Positions 1 to 9,465 of a stretch of DNA of 64,000 bases are shown here, in pieces. Under the pieces are notes generated by a model. It saw only the letters and a program-made list of their open reading frames with translations. It ran no database searches and had not been told where the DNA came from. Location of the stretch: positions 3,162,001-3,226,000 of the forward strand of contig CBDDLD010000004.1 of NCBI GenBank assembly GCA_965230605.1, written 5' to 3'. Made by a program: the position numbers and the translations under genes. The stretch's first letter is position 1. Each line of letters opens with the position of its first letter. This DNA is from CBDDLD01 sp965230605. GTDB taxonomy: Bacteria > Bacteroidota > Bacteroidia > Flavobacteriales > Flavobacteriaceae.

Positions 1-695
1 AGAGAAGGAGGCGCAGGTAGTGATGATGTCTATGCTATTAAAAAACTACAACCCCTTTGTGATGTCCTTATCATTGCTACTATCTTAGATGATAAAACCA
101 GAGAACCTATCGCTGGAGCTTCTGTATCGCTCTATGACGATCAGGGTAATAAAATTGTATCTAAGTCTTCTAACGATCAAGGGATCGCTGAGTTTATCGT
201 AGAATGTGAACAAAACACAGCTCTAGAAGTTACTAAAGATGGCTATGAAAGTAAAAGAGTAACTGTAGCTGGAGTTAGTGAAGAAGAAAACCCGGTACAG
301 ATCTCTTTAGATCCTATCGAACAAATTATTGTTCAAGATGAAGTGGTGCTTAATCCAATATTCTTCGACTTTGATAAATCGAATATCACTGCCAAAGCAG
401 CCTTCGAACTCGATAAGCTCGTACAGATTATGAATAAATATCCGGATATGGTTATCAATGCTACCTCGCATACCGATAGCAGAGGATCTGCTCCTTATAA
501 CGAAAGACTATCCGATAGAAGAGCTAAAACAACTGTACAATACGTTATCTCCAAAGGTATTGATGCCTCTAGAATTACCGGCATGGGCAAAGGTGAAAGC
601 GAACCTAAAGTTAATTGTGGAAATAAATGCTCCGAAGAAGAACATCAACTCAATAGAAGATCTGAGTTCCTTATCGTAAGCGGTGGTCCGCAACA
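1..695 (+). repeat. Direct repeat, copy 1 (3' part of an OmpA gene)
   Basis: Bases 1-695 match 7834-8528 with no mismatch found on line-by-line comparison. The repeat probably extends upstream beyond the window. Identity stops abruptly at 696, inside the last codons of the gene, and the downstream intergenic sequences are unrelated. This points to recent duplication or gene conversion. Confidence 0.95.
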
Positions 696-705
696 AAATC
701 AATAA
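1..705 (+). CDS. OmpA-family outer membrane protein, 3' end only (second copy)
   Basis: The reading frame is open from the first base of the window to the TAA at 703-705, so the 5' part lies outside. The visible 234 residues cover the last PD40-like segment, a carboxypeptidase-regulatory-like beta-sandwich (about residues 18-95) and a C-terminal OmpA peptidoglycan-binding domain with the typical FFDFDKSNI and HTDSRG motifs. The DNA is identical to bases 7834-8528 of the complete OmpA gene downstream and diverges just before the stop (ends PQQNQ instead of PQQQ). An ATG at 343 is internal and is not the real start. By analogy with the downstream copy it is probably the last gene of another adhesin-PorP-OmpA cassette; that upstream part is inference. 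Confidence 0.9.
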   Translation, partial: REGGAGSDDVYAIKKLQPLCDVLIIATILDDKTREPIAGASVSLYDDQGNKIVSKSSNDQGIAEFIVECEQNTALEVTKDGYESKRVTVAGVSEEENPVQISLDPIEQIIVQDEVVLNPIFFDFDKSNITAKAAFELDKLVQIMNKYPDMVINATSHTDSRGSAPYNERLSDRRAKTTVQYVISKGIDASRITGMGKGESEPKVNCGNKCSEEEHQLNRRSEFLIVSGGPQQNQ

Positions 706-731
706 AATATTTATGTCAATATAAAATATTA

Positions 732-774
732 AAAACCCCACTCAATAAATAAACAACTATGAGTGGGGTTTTAT
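732..774 (+). terminator. Rho-independent terminator after the first OmpA copy
   Basis: AAAACCCCACTC (732-743) pairs with GAGTGGGGTTTT (761-772) around a 17-base loop, and the T-rich end follows directly. It ends only about 25 bases before the start codon of the 4.9-kb adhesin gene. Confidence 0.8.
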
Positions 775-799
775 GTAGTAACCAACTTAATTAAATGCA

Positions 800-3700
800 A
801 TGAAAAAAATTACGCTAAGCTTGCTTTTAATGCTTATCGCATTTTCTGCAAGCGCACAAATCGCTATTAGTGAAGATTTCGATAGTGGAGCCTCTGATTG
901 GGAAACAGGTGGTTTCTTCTTCAGTGCTACTCAAGCATGCTCTGGCCAATCTGTCAGAGAAAATTTATACAGTGGAAATACTTCTGGTGATCTTACATCA
1001 CCAAACATTGTTGGGCAATCCAATGCTACTGATCTATCGTTAAGCTTCGATTACAAAATTGTAGACTGGTCTGCAGCTACTGATGCAACACCTCCAGGAT
1101 GGGGAAATTTTGTCATTCAGTACTCTACTGATGATGGTGCTAATTGGATAGACATCGATACTATTGATGACTCTAATCATACCACATCTTCTGACTGTGC
1201 TACCTTAAATTATACCATCGTAGCAGCTGATCTGCCAATGGGTTCTGATTTTAAACTTCAGTTCGTAGCAACTCAAACAGGTGGTGACTACTACCTTTAT
1301 TTCGATAATATTTCAGCATTACAAATTGCTAATAACCCTCCATCATGTGACTCTATATTAACAACACCAGTAGATGGTGAAACAGCAGCTGATATTGATG
1401 GTAATATCTCTTGGTCTACTGCTTCTGGTATTCCTACTGGGTATTTCTTAACTGTTGGTACTGCACCAGGCGGAAATGATGTAGTAGATAATTTAGATGT
1501 AGGTAATGTTACAACGTATGCTCTAGGACAACTTAACTATGCAACAACTTATTATGTGACTATTACTGCATACAATGCTAATGGGACAACAACAGATACC
1601 TGTACAGAGCAGTCGTTTACAACCCAAGACGATCCTAATGCAGTTGTAGATTGTGCTGCAGGACCTGTGGTAACAAACTTCTGTTATTTTAACGATATTG
1701 ATGATGATCCTTCTGTTGCCACTTTTAGTTACACAAGTTCTGATGGTAGTCAATTAATACTAACATTCAATACCGGACAAGTAGAAAGCTGTTGTGATGA
1801 ACTTGTTGTACTAGATTCTGATGGGGTTACTCAATTATTCAACGGAACAAATGGAGGAGACCTTACCGGTTTAACTTTCCAATCCACAGGAGATAATATT
1901 TCATGGTATATCAATTCAGATTTCTCAATAAATTGTCAAGATAGCGGGTTTACACCTGTTGAGGCATCTGTGGTTTGTGCTACTTGTAATAACCCTTCAG
2001 CGACATATGATGTTAGAAGTGATTGTGCAAATGGTCCACAATTCTTTATTGATGTAGACTTAACAGATTTAGGGTCTGCCTCTTCAATAACAATTTCTGA
2101 TGATCAAGGTAGTGCAGATCAAACAACATCAGCTCCGGGTATGTTTACTTTTGGGCCTTTCCCAAATGCTACAGATGTGACCATAACAGTAGCTAATGAT
2201 GATGATGCTAGCTGTACATTAACCAGCGACCCATTAACGCAACCTTTTTGCTTAGATAATATTGTAGACTGTACAGCAGGACCTCTAAATACATCGTACT
2301 GTTATCAAAACAATGAAAGTAATGTTTTCCAATATACAAGCTCAGACGGATCACCTCTTAATCTAGTAATCAACTCTGGTGCTGTAGAAGGTTTACCATG
2401 GGATACACTAGTCATTCTAGATTCTGATGGGGTAACTGAATTATACAATGATGAAGGTAATGGTGGTGATATCTCTGGCTTATCATTCCAATCTACAGGT
2501 GATACCATTTTCTTTACAGTTCAATCTGACGGTGTAGTAAGTTGTGCAGCTGGAAGTGCAGGTTTATCTGATGGTATTGAATATACAGTATCATGTGCTA
2601 CCTGTGAAAACCCGACTGCAGATTTTGCTGTAGTAAGCGATTGTGTGAATGGACCGCAGTTCTTTATAGATGTTGATCTTACTAGTGTTGGTTCAGCATC
2701 TTCGATAACCTTGAGTGATAACCAAGGTAGTGCAACTCAGACAGCATCAGCTCCGGGTGTGTTTACTTTCGGGCCTTATCCAAATACAACAGACGTTGAG
2801 ATTACAGTTACTAATGATGATGATGCCAATTGTTTATTAATAAGTGATCCCTTAACGCAACCTTTCTGTATCGATAATATTGTAGACTGTACAGCAGGAC
2901 CTCTGAATACGTCCTATTGTTATGAGAATAACGAGAGTAATGTCTTCCAGTATACAAGTTCAGACGGGTCGCCTCTTAATTTAGTAATCAACTCAGGTGC
3001 TGTAGAAGGTTTACCATGGGATACACTTGTAATTTTAGACTCTGATGGGGTTACTGAATTATACAACGATGAAGGTAATAATGGTGACATCTCTGGTTTA
3101 TCATTCCAATCTACTGGTGATACCATCTTCTTTACGGTACAGTCTGATGGTGTAGTAAGTTGTGCATCAGGAAGTGCAGGTTTATCTGATGGAATTGATT
3201 ACACAGTCTCATGTGCAACATGTATCAATCCTGCAGCAACTTATACGGTTATTGACGATTGTGATAATGGCGATCAGTTCTTAATCGATGTAAATGTAAC
3301 GAGTTTAGGAGATGCCAATTCACTAACGATTTCAAATAATATTGATGCCAATACTGTTGCTGTTAATGCTACAGGTGTATATCAAGTAGGACCATTCCCA
3401 TTCTTAACAGATGTTATTGTTACCATTACTAGTGATGATGATGTTAATTGTGTGATTAATAGTCAACCTATTCAACTTGCTGATTGTCCCCCGGAAAATG
3501 ATAACTGTGTGGATGCAACTTTAGCTCTTGTCAATGCCGATGATACTTGTGATTTAATCAACCCAGGAACTCTACTAGAAGCAACACCTTCTGGTGTGCC
3601 GGGTGGTACATGTAATGGTGATCCTGATGATGATGTATGGTATCAATTTACAGCCTTAAATGAAACGCAAATCATTATTTTAGAAAACATAAGCGGTGCT

Positions 3701-5671
3701 TTTGGCCCTGATAATTTAGATCATGCAGTTTATGAGGGTGATTGTGGAAGCCTTATAGAATTATATTGTTCAGATAATACAGCTAGTGTTACGCCTACAT
3801 TAGTGGTTGGAAACACATACTATATTAGAGTATTCTCTGCAGGTTCAGACAACGAAACGACAACTTTTGATCTTTGTATAAGACCAGGAAGTAATAGTGT
3901 TATTGTTGATCAAACAACATATACAGTTGATGAACTTGTTCAAGATATTTTAATCGGTGGCGAATGTGCTCAAATTTCCAATATTACATCTTCAACAGGA
4001 ACCGATTTTGGAGAAGATAATGGTATTGGCTATTTCTCAATTGAAGGAAGTGGATTCCCATTTGAGGAAGGTGTAATTCTTACTAGTGGTAATGCAAGTT
4101 TAGCATCAGGTCCAAATGTAAATGCTATGAGTGAAGGTTCCACAGCTTGGCCTGGAGATGCCGAACTTAATGCTGCCGTAGGTATTACATCAAATAACGC
4201 TAGTATCATCGAGTTTGATTTTATTCCTCTAGCTCAAGAAATTAGTTTTGACTTCTTAATGGCTTCTGAGGAATATGATGGAGACCAAGGTGGAACATTT
4301 GAATGTACATTCTCAGATGCATTTGCATTTTTACTAACAGACCCTGATGGTGTTACTACCAATTTAGCGGTATTACCTGGTACTAATACACCAATCTTAG
4401 TAACGAACATTCACCCTGAAAATCCAGGATGTGCTGCAGTAAACGAAGAATTCTTCGGAGGCTATACTCCTCAGAATTTACCTCCAATCTCTTTTGATGG
4501 TAGAACCGCTGTATTTACAGCTCAGGCTCCTGTTATTGTTGGTGAAACATATCATATTAAACTTGTGATCGCAGATGCAACAGATACTGCATTAGATTCA
4601 GGAGTATATTTAAGAGCTGGAAGTTTTGACCTTGGAGAATTAAACTTAGGTGAAGATATTACCATTGCTTCAGGTGAAGCGGCATGTTTAGGTGAGCCTA
4701 TAGTACTAGATACTCAAGCGCCAAACTTAGAACACGTGTGGTTCAAAGATGGTATCCTAATCGACGGTGAAACCTCTTCAACATTAACGGTTACTGAACC
4801 GGATTTATATACTGCTCAAGTTATATTTTCTAATCAATGTTTCCTTACTGATGAAATTTTAGTTGAATTCTTAGAGCCTCCGGTAGCTAATCAACCACCA
4901 AACTTAGTTGGGTGTTCAATTGATGGTATTACTTTATTCCAATTAGACGAAAATGATGACCCAATATTAGGAACACAAGATCCGGCAAATTATACGGTGA
5001 CCTATCACGAGACAGAGCAAGATGCAATTGATGGTATTAATGCATTAAATTCACCTTATGAAAATATCTCTAACCCTCAGACCATTTATGCGAGGGTAGA
5101 AGATAATACAACGGGATGTTATGCAACAACTTCTTTTGATCTTGTATTTGGACTACTTCCACTTGCTAATTTCCCAGAAGATTTCGATTACGAAGTATGT
5201 CCTAATGCAACAGTACCAATTGAGATCACAGCAGTACCAGATAACTTCACTGCTGGTGAAGTGACTATAGCCTGGTTCTTAGATGGTGGTTTGATTCCAG
5301 GGGAAACCGGATTAACATTACCTGTTCTTGTAGCTGGTACGTATACTATTGAAGTTACATTCAATGATACTGGATGTTCAAATGCTATTGATATTGATGT
5401 TATTGAGCTCGAGTCGTGTGTAATCCCACAAGGTATATCACCAAACAACGATGGTGTAAACGATGTCTTCGATCTTAGCAGCTATGATGTAGTTCGTCTT
5501 GAGATCTTTAATAGAAATGGAACATTAGTCTACTCTAAGTCTAATTATACCAATGAATGGGTAGGTCAAACTAACGATGGAGAAGAACTCCCTGTTGGTA
5601 CCTACTTCTATACCATGGTATATGAAGGAGGAGCCAAGTCTAGAAGTGCATGGATTTACATTAATCGCTAA
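800..5671 (+). CDS. Giant secreted adhesin, T9SS type B sorting domain
   Basis: A 1623-residue secreted protein. A Sec signal peptide (about residues 1-19, ending SASA) is followed by a jelly-roll-like segment, a fibronectin-like segment (about 180-275), three CUB-like modules (about 282-395, 487-600, 692-805) alternating with Cys-rich modules, a pre-peptidase-like domain (about 897-1034), a choice-of-anchor-L-like domain (about 1034-1280) and Ig-like modules. It ends in a gliding-motility-associated type B C-terminal domain (about 1538-1623) with the motif ISPNNDGVNDVF. Type B domains are known to direct T9SS export and usually need a PorP/SprF-like partner, which is the next gene (26 bases). 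Likely a cell-surface adhesin or SprB-like filament protein; its ligand cannot be told. ATG at 800 gives the full signal peptide. Confidence 0.9.
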   Translation: MKKITLSLLLMLIAFSASAQIAISEDFDSGASDWETGGFFFSATQACSGQSVRENLYSGNTSGDLTSPNIVGQSNATDLSLSFDYKIVDWSAATDATPPGWGNFVIQYSTDDGANWIDIDTIDDSNHTTSSDCATLNYTIVAADLPMGSDFKLQFVATQTGGDYYLYFDNISALQIANNPPSCDSILTTPVDGETAADIDGNISWSTASGIPTGYFLTVGTAPGGNDVVDNLDVGNVTTYALGQLNYATTYYVTITAYNANGTTTDTCTEQSFTTQDDPNAVVDCAAGPVVTNFCYFNDIDDDPSVATFSYTSSDGSQLILTFNTGQVESCCDELVVLDSDGVTQLFNGTNGGDLTGLTFQSTGDNISWYINSDFSINCQDSGFTPVEASVVCATCNNPSATYDVRSDCANGPQFFIDVDLTDLGSASSITISDDQGSADQTTSAPGMFTFGPFPNATDVTITVANDDDASCTLTSDPLTQPFCLDNIVDCTAGPLNTSYCYQNNESNVFQYTSSDGSPLNLVINSGAVEGLPWDTLVILDSDGVTELYNDEGNGGDISGLSFQSTGDTIFFTVQSDGVVSCAAGSAGLSDGIEYTVSCATCENPTADFAVVSDCVNGPQFFIDVDLTSVGSASSITLSDNQGSATQTASAPGVFTFGPYPNTTDVEITVTNDDDANCLLISDPLTQPFCIDNIVDCTAGPLNTSYCYENNESNVFQYTSSDGSPLNLVINSGAVEGLPWDTLVILDSDGVTELYNDEGNNGDISGLSFQSTGDTIFFTVQSDGVVSCASGSAGLSDGIDYTVSCATCINPAATYTVIDDCDNGDQFLIDVNVTSLGDANSLTISNNIDANTVAVNATGVYQVGPFPFLTDVIVTITSDDDVNCVINSQPIQLADCPPENDNCVDATLALVNADDTCDLINPGTLLEATPSGVPGGTCNGDPDDDVWYQFTALNETQIIILENISGAFGPDNLDHAVYEGDCGSLIELYCSDNTASVTPTLVVGNTYYIRVFSAGSDNETTTFDLCIRPGSNSVIVDQTTYTVDELVQDILIGGECAQISNITSSTGTDFGEDNGIGYFSIEGSGFPFEEGVILTSGNASLASGPNVNAMSEGSTAWPGDAELNAAVGITSNNASIIEFDFIPLAQEISFDFLMASEEYDGDQGGTFECTFSDAFAFLLTDPDGVTTNLAVLPGTNTPILVTNIHPENPGCAAVNEEFFGGYTPQNLPPISFDGRTAVFTAQAPVIVGETYHIKLVIADATDTALDSGVYLRAGSFDLGELNLGEDITIASGEAACLGEPIVLDTQAPNLEHVWFKDGILIDGETSSTLTVTEPDLYTAQVIFSNQCFLTDEILVEFLEPPVANQPPNLVGCSIDGITLFQLDENDDPILGTQDPANYTVTYHETEQDAIDGINALNSPYENISNPQTIYARVEDNTTGCYATTSFDLVFGLLPLANFPEDFDYEVCPNATVPIEITAVPDNFTAGEVTIAWFLDGGLIPGETGLTLPVLVAGTYTIEVTFNDTGCSNAIDIDVIELESCVIPQGISPNNDGVNDVFDLSSYDVVRLEIFNRNGTLVYSKSNYTNEWVGQTNDGEELPVGTYFYTMVYEGGAKSRSAWIYINR
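2261..3235 (+). repeat. Tandem 618-bp repeat within the adhesin gene
   Basis: Bases 2261-2617 and 2879-3235 are highly similar, with a period of 618 bases (206 codons). Each unit encodes one CUB-like module beginning VDCTAGPLNTSYC plus a following Cys-rich module. A third, more diverged unit lies upstream at about 1645-2260. The two downstream units differ mainly at synonymous positions. Confidence 0.85.
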
Positions 5672-5697
5672 CAACTAACTGAATCAACTTAATTAAT

Positions 5698-6603
5698 ATG
5701 AAAAGACTATTTATCATAGTGCTGCTTATAATTGCTGTCCAGGCTCATGGACAGCAAGATCCGCAGTACACTCAGTACATGTATAACATGAATGTTATGA
5801 ACCCTGCCTATGCGGGTTCTAAAGAAAACCTATCCTTTGGGCTCCTATACAGAACACAGTGGACAGGAATTGATGGAGCGCCTAAAACAGGAACACTCTT
5901 CGGACACCTGCCCGTGGGTAATAATGTAGGACTAGGACTTTCTGTAATTGCGGATCAGATTGGCCCTGTAAAAGAAACCAATGCCTATGCAGATGTCTCG
6001 TATACTCTAAGACTCGGAGGTGAACATCGCCTAGCTTTTGGTGTTAAAGCTGGTGCCACATTCCATGATATTGGACTCGCAGGTCTGGATCTTATCGATC
6101 CCAATGACCCGTTCTTTAATCAGAACATTAATGAAGTAACCCCCAACATTGGAGCCGGGTTCTTCTACTACACCAATAAGTACTATGTAGCATTCTCTGT
6201 ACCTAACATCTTAGATTCAGTACACCTAGATGCTAATGGGTTTGAAATCGGATCTGAAACCAGTCACTATTTCTTAACTGGTGGGTATGTCTTTCAGGTC
6301 TCACCAAATACAAAACTTAAACCAACATTCTTGGTTAAGTCTGCTTTTGATGCGCCAACATCATTTGACATCAACCTTAATGCACTCTTCTTTGAAAAGT
6401 TTGAAATCGGAGCCTCTTATCGCTTAGATGATTCTTTCTCTGGACTGGTCAACTTTGCTATCACGCCAACAGTGAAAATCGGGTATGCCTATGATGCCGT
6501 GACTTCTGATATTAGAGAGTTTGCGCCTGCATCTCATGAGGTGTTCTTACTCTTCGACCTTAATTTCCCAAGAAAAGTATCACGTTCACCTAGATATTTC
6601 TAA
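5698..6603 (+). CDS. PorP/SprF family T9SS outer membrane protein
   Basis: 301 residues with a signal peptide (about 1-18, ending AHG) and the family hallmark just after it (QDPQYTQYMYN, then MNPAYAGS, then the RTQW motif). The rest alternates short beta-strands, as expected of an outer-membrane beta-barrel. SprF-type members are needed for secretion or surface anchoring of type B sorting-domain cargo, and this gene lies between such a cargo (26 bases upstream) and an OmpA protein (18 bases downstream), so it is most likely the dedicated partner of the 800-5671 adhesin. It belongs to the SprF-like accessory paralogues rather than the core porP, whose neighbours would be other T9SS genes. Confidence 0.92.
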   Translation: MKRLFIIVLLIIAVQAHGQQDPQYTQYMYNMNVMNPAYAGSKENLSFGLLYRTQWTGIDGAPKTGTLFGHLPVGNNVGLGLSVIADQIGPVKETNAYADVSYTLRLGGEHRLAFGVKAGATFHDIGLAGLDLIDPNDPFFNQNINEVTPNIGAGFFYYTNKYYVAFSVPNILDSVHLDANGFEIGSETSHYFLTGGYVFQVSPNTKLKPTFLVKSAFDAPTSFDINLNALFFEKFEIGASYRLDDSFSGLVNFAITPTVKIGYAYDAVTSDIREFAPASHEVFLLFDLNFPRKVSRSPRYF

Positions 6604-6621
6604 TCTGTTAAGCTAAACATT

Positions 6622-8535
6622 ATGAAAAACTTTAAATTCTTATTAATCATTACCCTGATGAGTAGTTTATGCTTAACTGCTCAGAACAGAGACACTAAAA
6701 AAGCTGATAAGCATTTTTCACGATTAGAATTTGTCGATGCCGCTGAAGATTACCAAAAGCTGATCGATAATGGTAAAGGGGATGCTTATGTCTATAAACA
6801 ACTCGCAGAATGCTACTACAATGTCTTTAATACCGTTGAAGCTGAACGTTGGTATGCTAAAGCACTACAGTCTTCTCAAGATCCTGAGACCATATACAAA
6901 TACTCACAAATGCTAAAAGCCAATGGTAAGTATCAAGAGTCTAATGCACAGATGGAAAAGTTCGCCTCAATGAGACCTTCTGACGATAGAGCAACTGCAT
7001 TTAGAAAAAATCCTGATTACCTGCCTAAAATCCTTGAAAAAGGTAAAAAGTTTAATGTCCAGAATCTCGACTTTAACTCTGAACAATCTGACTTCGGAGG
7101 AACGCTAAATGATGGTAAACTCTATATCGCTTCTGCTCGTAATGACAACAGAAGAAACTACGGATGGAATAAAGAACCGTTCTTAGATATCTATTCACTA
7201 TCTAAAAACTCTGATGGATCCTATCAATCAGCTACCATTATGAATGATAAGATCAACACTAAGTTCCATGAAGGACTGGTAGCATTTACACCAGATAATA
7301 AAACCATGTACTTTACCAGAGAAAGTTTCTTTGAAAAAGTATATGAAAAAGACTCGCTTACTAAAAACCGTTTAGGAGTATTACACCTCTTTAAAGCCAC
7401 TAAGCTTGGTGGAGATTGGGATACCGTAGAGTCTCTAGCTATTAATAGCGAAAACTACTCTATTAAAAACCCTTCGGTAAGTGCTGATGGAAGTACCCTA
7501 TACTTCGCATCTGATATGCCTAATGGTTATGGAGGCTTTGATATCTATAAAGCGCCTATTAATGCTGATGGAAGTATTGGAACCCCTGAAAATATGGGAC
7601 AGAAAGTTAACACCGAAGGTCAGGAAATGTTCCCATACATCAGTAGTAATAATACCCTGTACTTCTCCTCTAATGGACACCTAGGACTTGGTGGTATGGA
7701 TGTCTTCTACACTAAAGAAATCGATGGTAAACTAGCGCCGATTAGAAACGTCGGTATACCAGTCAATAGTAATGCAGATGACTTTGCATTCTCTATTGAT
7801 GAAGAGGCTGGTGAAGGCTTTGTATCTTCTAACAGAGAAGGAGGCGCAGGTAGTGATGATGTCTATGCTATTAAAAAACTACAACCCCTTTGTGATGTCC
7901 TTATCATTGCTACTATCTTAGATGATAAAACCAGAGAACCTATCGCTGGAGCTTCTGTATCGCTCTATGACGATCAGGGTAATAAAATTGTATCTAAGTC
8001 TTCTAACGATCAAGGGATCGCTGAGTTTATCGTAGAATGTGAACAAAACACAGCTCTAGAAGTTACTAAAGATGGCTATGAAAGTAAAAGAGTAACTGTA
8101 GCTGGAGTTAGTGAAGAAGAAAACCCGGTACAGATCTCTTTAGATCCTATCGAACAAATTATTGTTCAAGATGAAGTGGTGCTTAATCCAATATTCTTCG
8201 ACTTTGATAAATCGAATATCACTGCCAAAGCAGCCTTCGAACTCGATAAGCTCGTACAGATTATGAATAAATATCCGGATATGGTTATCAATGCTACCTC
8301 GCATACCGATAGCAGAGGATCTGCTCCTTATAACGAAAGACTATCCGATAGAAGAGCTAAAACAACTGTACAATACGTTATCTCCAAAGGTATTGATGCC
8401 TCTAGAATTACCGGCATGGGCAAAGGTGAAAGCGAACCTAAAGTTAATTGTGGAAATAAATGCTCCGAAGAAGAACATCAACTCAATAGAAGATCTGAGT
8501 TCCTTATCGTAAGCGGTGGTCCGCAACAGCAGTAA
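6622..8535 (+). CDS. OmpA-family protein with TPR, PD40 and regulatory-like domains
   Basis: 637 residues: signal peptide (about 1-20, LCLTAQ), TPR-like helices (about 30-115), PD40/WD40-like beta-propeller repeats (about 140-400), a carboxypeptidase-regulatory-like domain (about 425-505) and a C-terminal OmpA peptidoglycan-binding domain (about 520-632, with FFDFDKSNI and HTDSRG). This architecture commonly follows PorP/SprF genes in Bacteroidota and is thought to tie the secretion or adhesin complex to peptidoglycan. It is the third gene of the adhesin-PorP-OmpA operon and is followed by a strong terminator. Its last 695 bases are duplicated at the left edge of the window. Confidence 0.93.
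   Translation: MKNFKFLLIITLMSSLCLTAQNRDTKKADKHFSRLEFVDAAEDYQKLIDNGKGDAYVYKQLAECYYNVFNTVEAERWYAKALQSSQDPETIYKYSQMLKANGKYQESNAQMEKFASMRPSDDRATAFRKNPDYLPKILEKGKKFNVQNLDFNSEQSDFGGTLNDGKLYIASARNDNRRNYGWNKEPFLDIYSLSKNSDGSYQSATIMNDKINTKFHEGLVAFTPDNKTMYFTRESFFEKVYEKDSLTKNRLGVLHLFKATKLGGDWDTVESLAINSENYSIKNPSVSADGSTLYFASDMPNGYGGFDIYKAPINADGSIGTPENMGQKVNTEGQEMFPYISSNNTLYFSSNGHLGLGGMDVFYTKEIDGKLAPIRNVGIPVNSNADDFAFSIDEEAGEGFVSSNREGGAGSDDVYAIKKLQPLCDVLIIATILDDKTREPIAGASVSLYDDQGNKIVSKSSNDQGIAEFIVECEQNTALEVTKDGYESKRVTVAGVSEEENPVQISLDPIEQIIVQDEVVLNPIFFDFDKSNITAKAAFELDKLVQIMNKYPDMVINATSHTDSRGSAPYNERLSDRRAKTTVQYVISKGIDASRITGMGKGESEPKVNCGNKCSEEEHQLNRRSEFLIVSGGPQQQ
7834..8528 (+). repeat. Direct repeat, copy 2 (3' part of the complete OmpA gene)
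   Basis: Partner of the repeat at 1-695. The copies are 7833 bases apart, which is about the length of one adhesin-PorP-OmpA cassette, as expected from a tandem cassette duplication. Confidence 0.95.
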
Positions 8536-8567
8536 AGATTTTACTAACTAACCAACCCAATTTTAAG

Positions 8568-8597
8568 ACCCGCTCTAGTTTGAGCGGGTTTTATTTT
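8568..8597 (+). terminator. Rho-independent terminator after the adhesin-PorP-OmpA operon
   Basis: ACCCGCTC (8568-8575) pairs with GAGCGGGT (8582-8589) around a 6-base loop, followed by a T-rich tract. The stop codon of the convergent gene (8575-8577, minus strand) lies at the stem-loop junction. Confidence 0.85.
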
Positions 8598-9465
8598 TTA
8601 TTGTTATTGATAATATACAATGATCAGATTTTATAGTCTTTATTTTATTAGCATTAAGCGCTTCTAAATCTTTTGACACCCAAATATGGTCCAAAGAAAG
8701 TATCGGTATATTCCAAAACCAAGTTTCAACAAAACCTCTGCCTTTTTTATATAATGCATGATCAAAGTCTTCTTTAAATTTTTTGAAATGGACTGAATTA
8801 AGTGGTGTGTTAAAATCCCCAACAACTATTGTTCTAGCCTCATTTTTGATTTGAGATAATATATATTCGAGTTCATGTTTTCTGAAATTAAATAAGTTAG
8901 GGGAAAGATCTACTGCATAAAAACTAATTCCACTAGTTTTAAAATTTAAGACAGTTGTTCCATTTTTTGATACTACTTGATTAATTCCTTCTATTACTGT
9001 TTTCGAAAAAATTGAAATGTTAGTTTCAGATTTAAAAAAATAATATTCTGGGTGATTTTTAGATATTTCTTCAACATCTACACTATCAGATTCTACCATT
9101 ACAAAGACATCGGGAAGACCATTATTCTCTTCAAATGCATCTTGAAAGTTTCTGCTATGAAAAGCATTCCAAAATACAACCTCAAAGCCTTTATCAGATT
9201 CTTCATATGCATTATTAAATCTATAGCTTTCGCTAAGCCAAAGTATAGCAATTATAATAGAAATGATTATTGTTATTCCTCTGTACAGCTTGACTTCTAA
9301 AAAGATTAACAGTAAGCTAAAACCTAAAATAACTGGTAAGGGGAACGCATAAAAAATCAAAGAGGACCAGTAAAAGTAATCTTTAAAACCAAAATGGATA
9401 ATTAATGCGATGGCTATTACTAGCCTCAAAATTTTAGCTAATTTGTTGTATAGAGGTAAAGGCAT
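8575..9465 (-). CDS. Membrane-anchored endonuclease/exonuclease/phosphatase (EEP) family protein
   Basis: 296 residues. The first 75 hold about three hydrophobic segments; the rest is an EEP fold (DNase I-like) with the asparagine motif FWNAF, an acidic site MVESDS, VVGDFN, LDHIWVS and the C-terminal SDHCIL. These are the usual metal and phosphate-contacting motifs, so a phosphodiesterase or nuclease activity facing the periplasm or membrane is likely; the substrate is unknown. Its ATG follows directly on the TAA of the upstream lipoprotein gene (9466), so the two are co-transcribed. Confidence 0.8.
   Translation of the reverse strand: MPLPLYNKLAKILRLVIAIALIIHFGFKDYFYWSSLIFYAFPLPVILGFSLLLIFLEVKLYRGITIIISIIIAILWLSESYRFNNAYEESDKGFEVVFWNAFHSRNFQDAFEENNGLPDVFVMVESDSVDVEEISKNHPEYYFFKSETNISIFSKTVIEGINQVVSKNGTTVLNFKTSGISFYAVDLSPNLFNFRKHELEYILSQIKNEARTIVVGDFNTPLNSVHFKKFKEDFDHALYKKGRGFVETWFWNIPILSLDHIWVSKDLEALNANKIKTIKSDHCILSITIKNKTRSN

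Noticed and set aside
343..705. Separate 120-residue OmpA protein starting at 343
   Set aside because: The frame is open from base 1 and aligns with the long OmpA gene; the ATG is internal.
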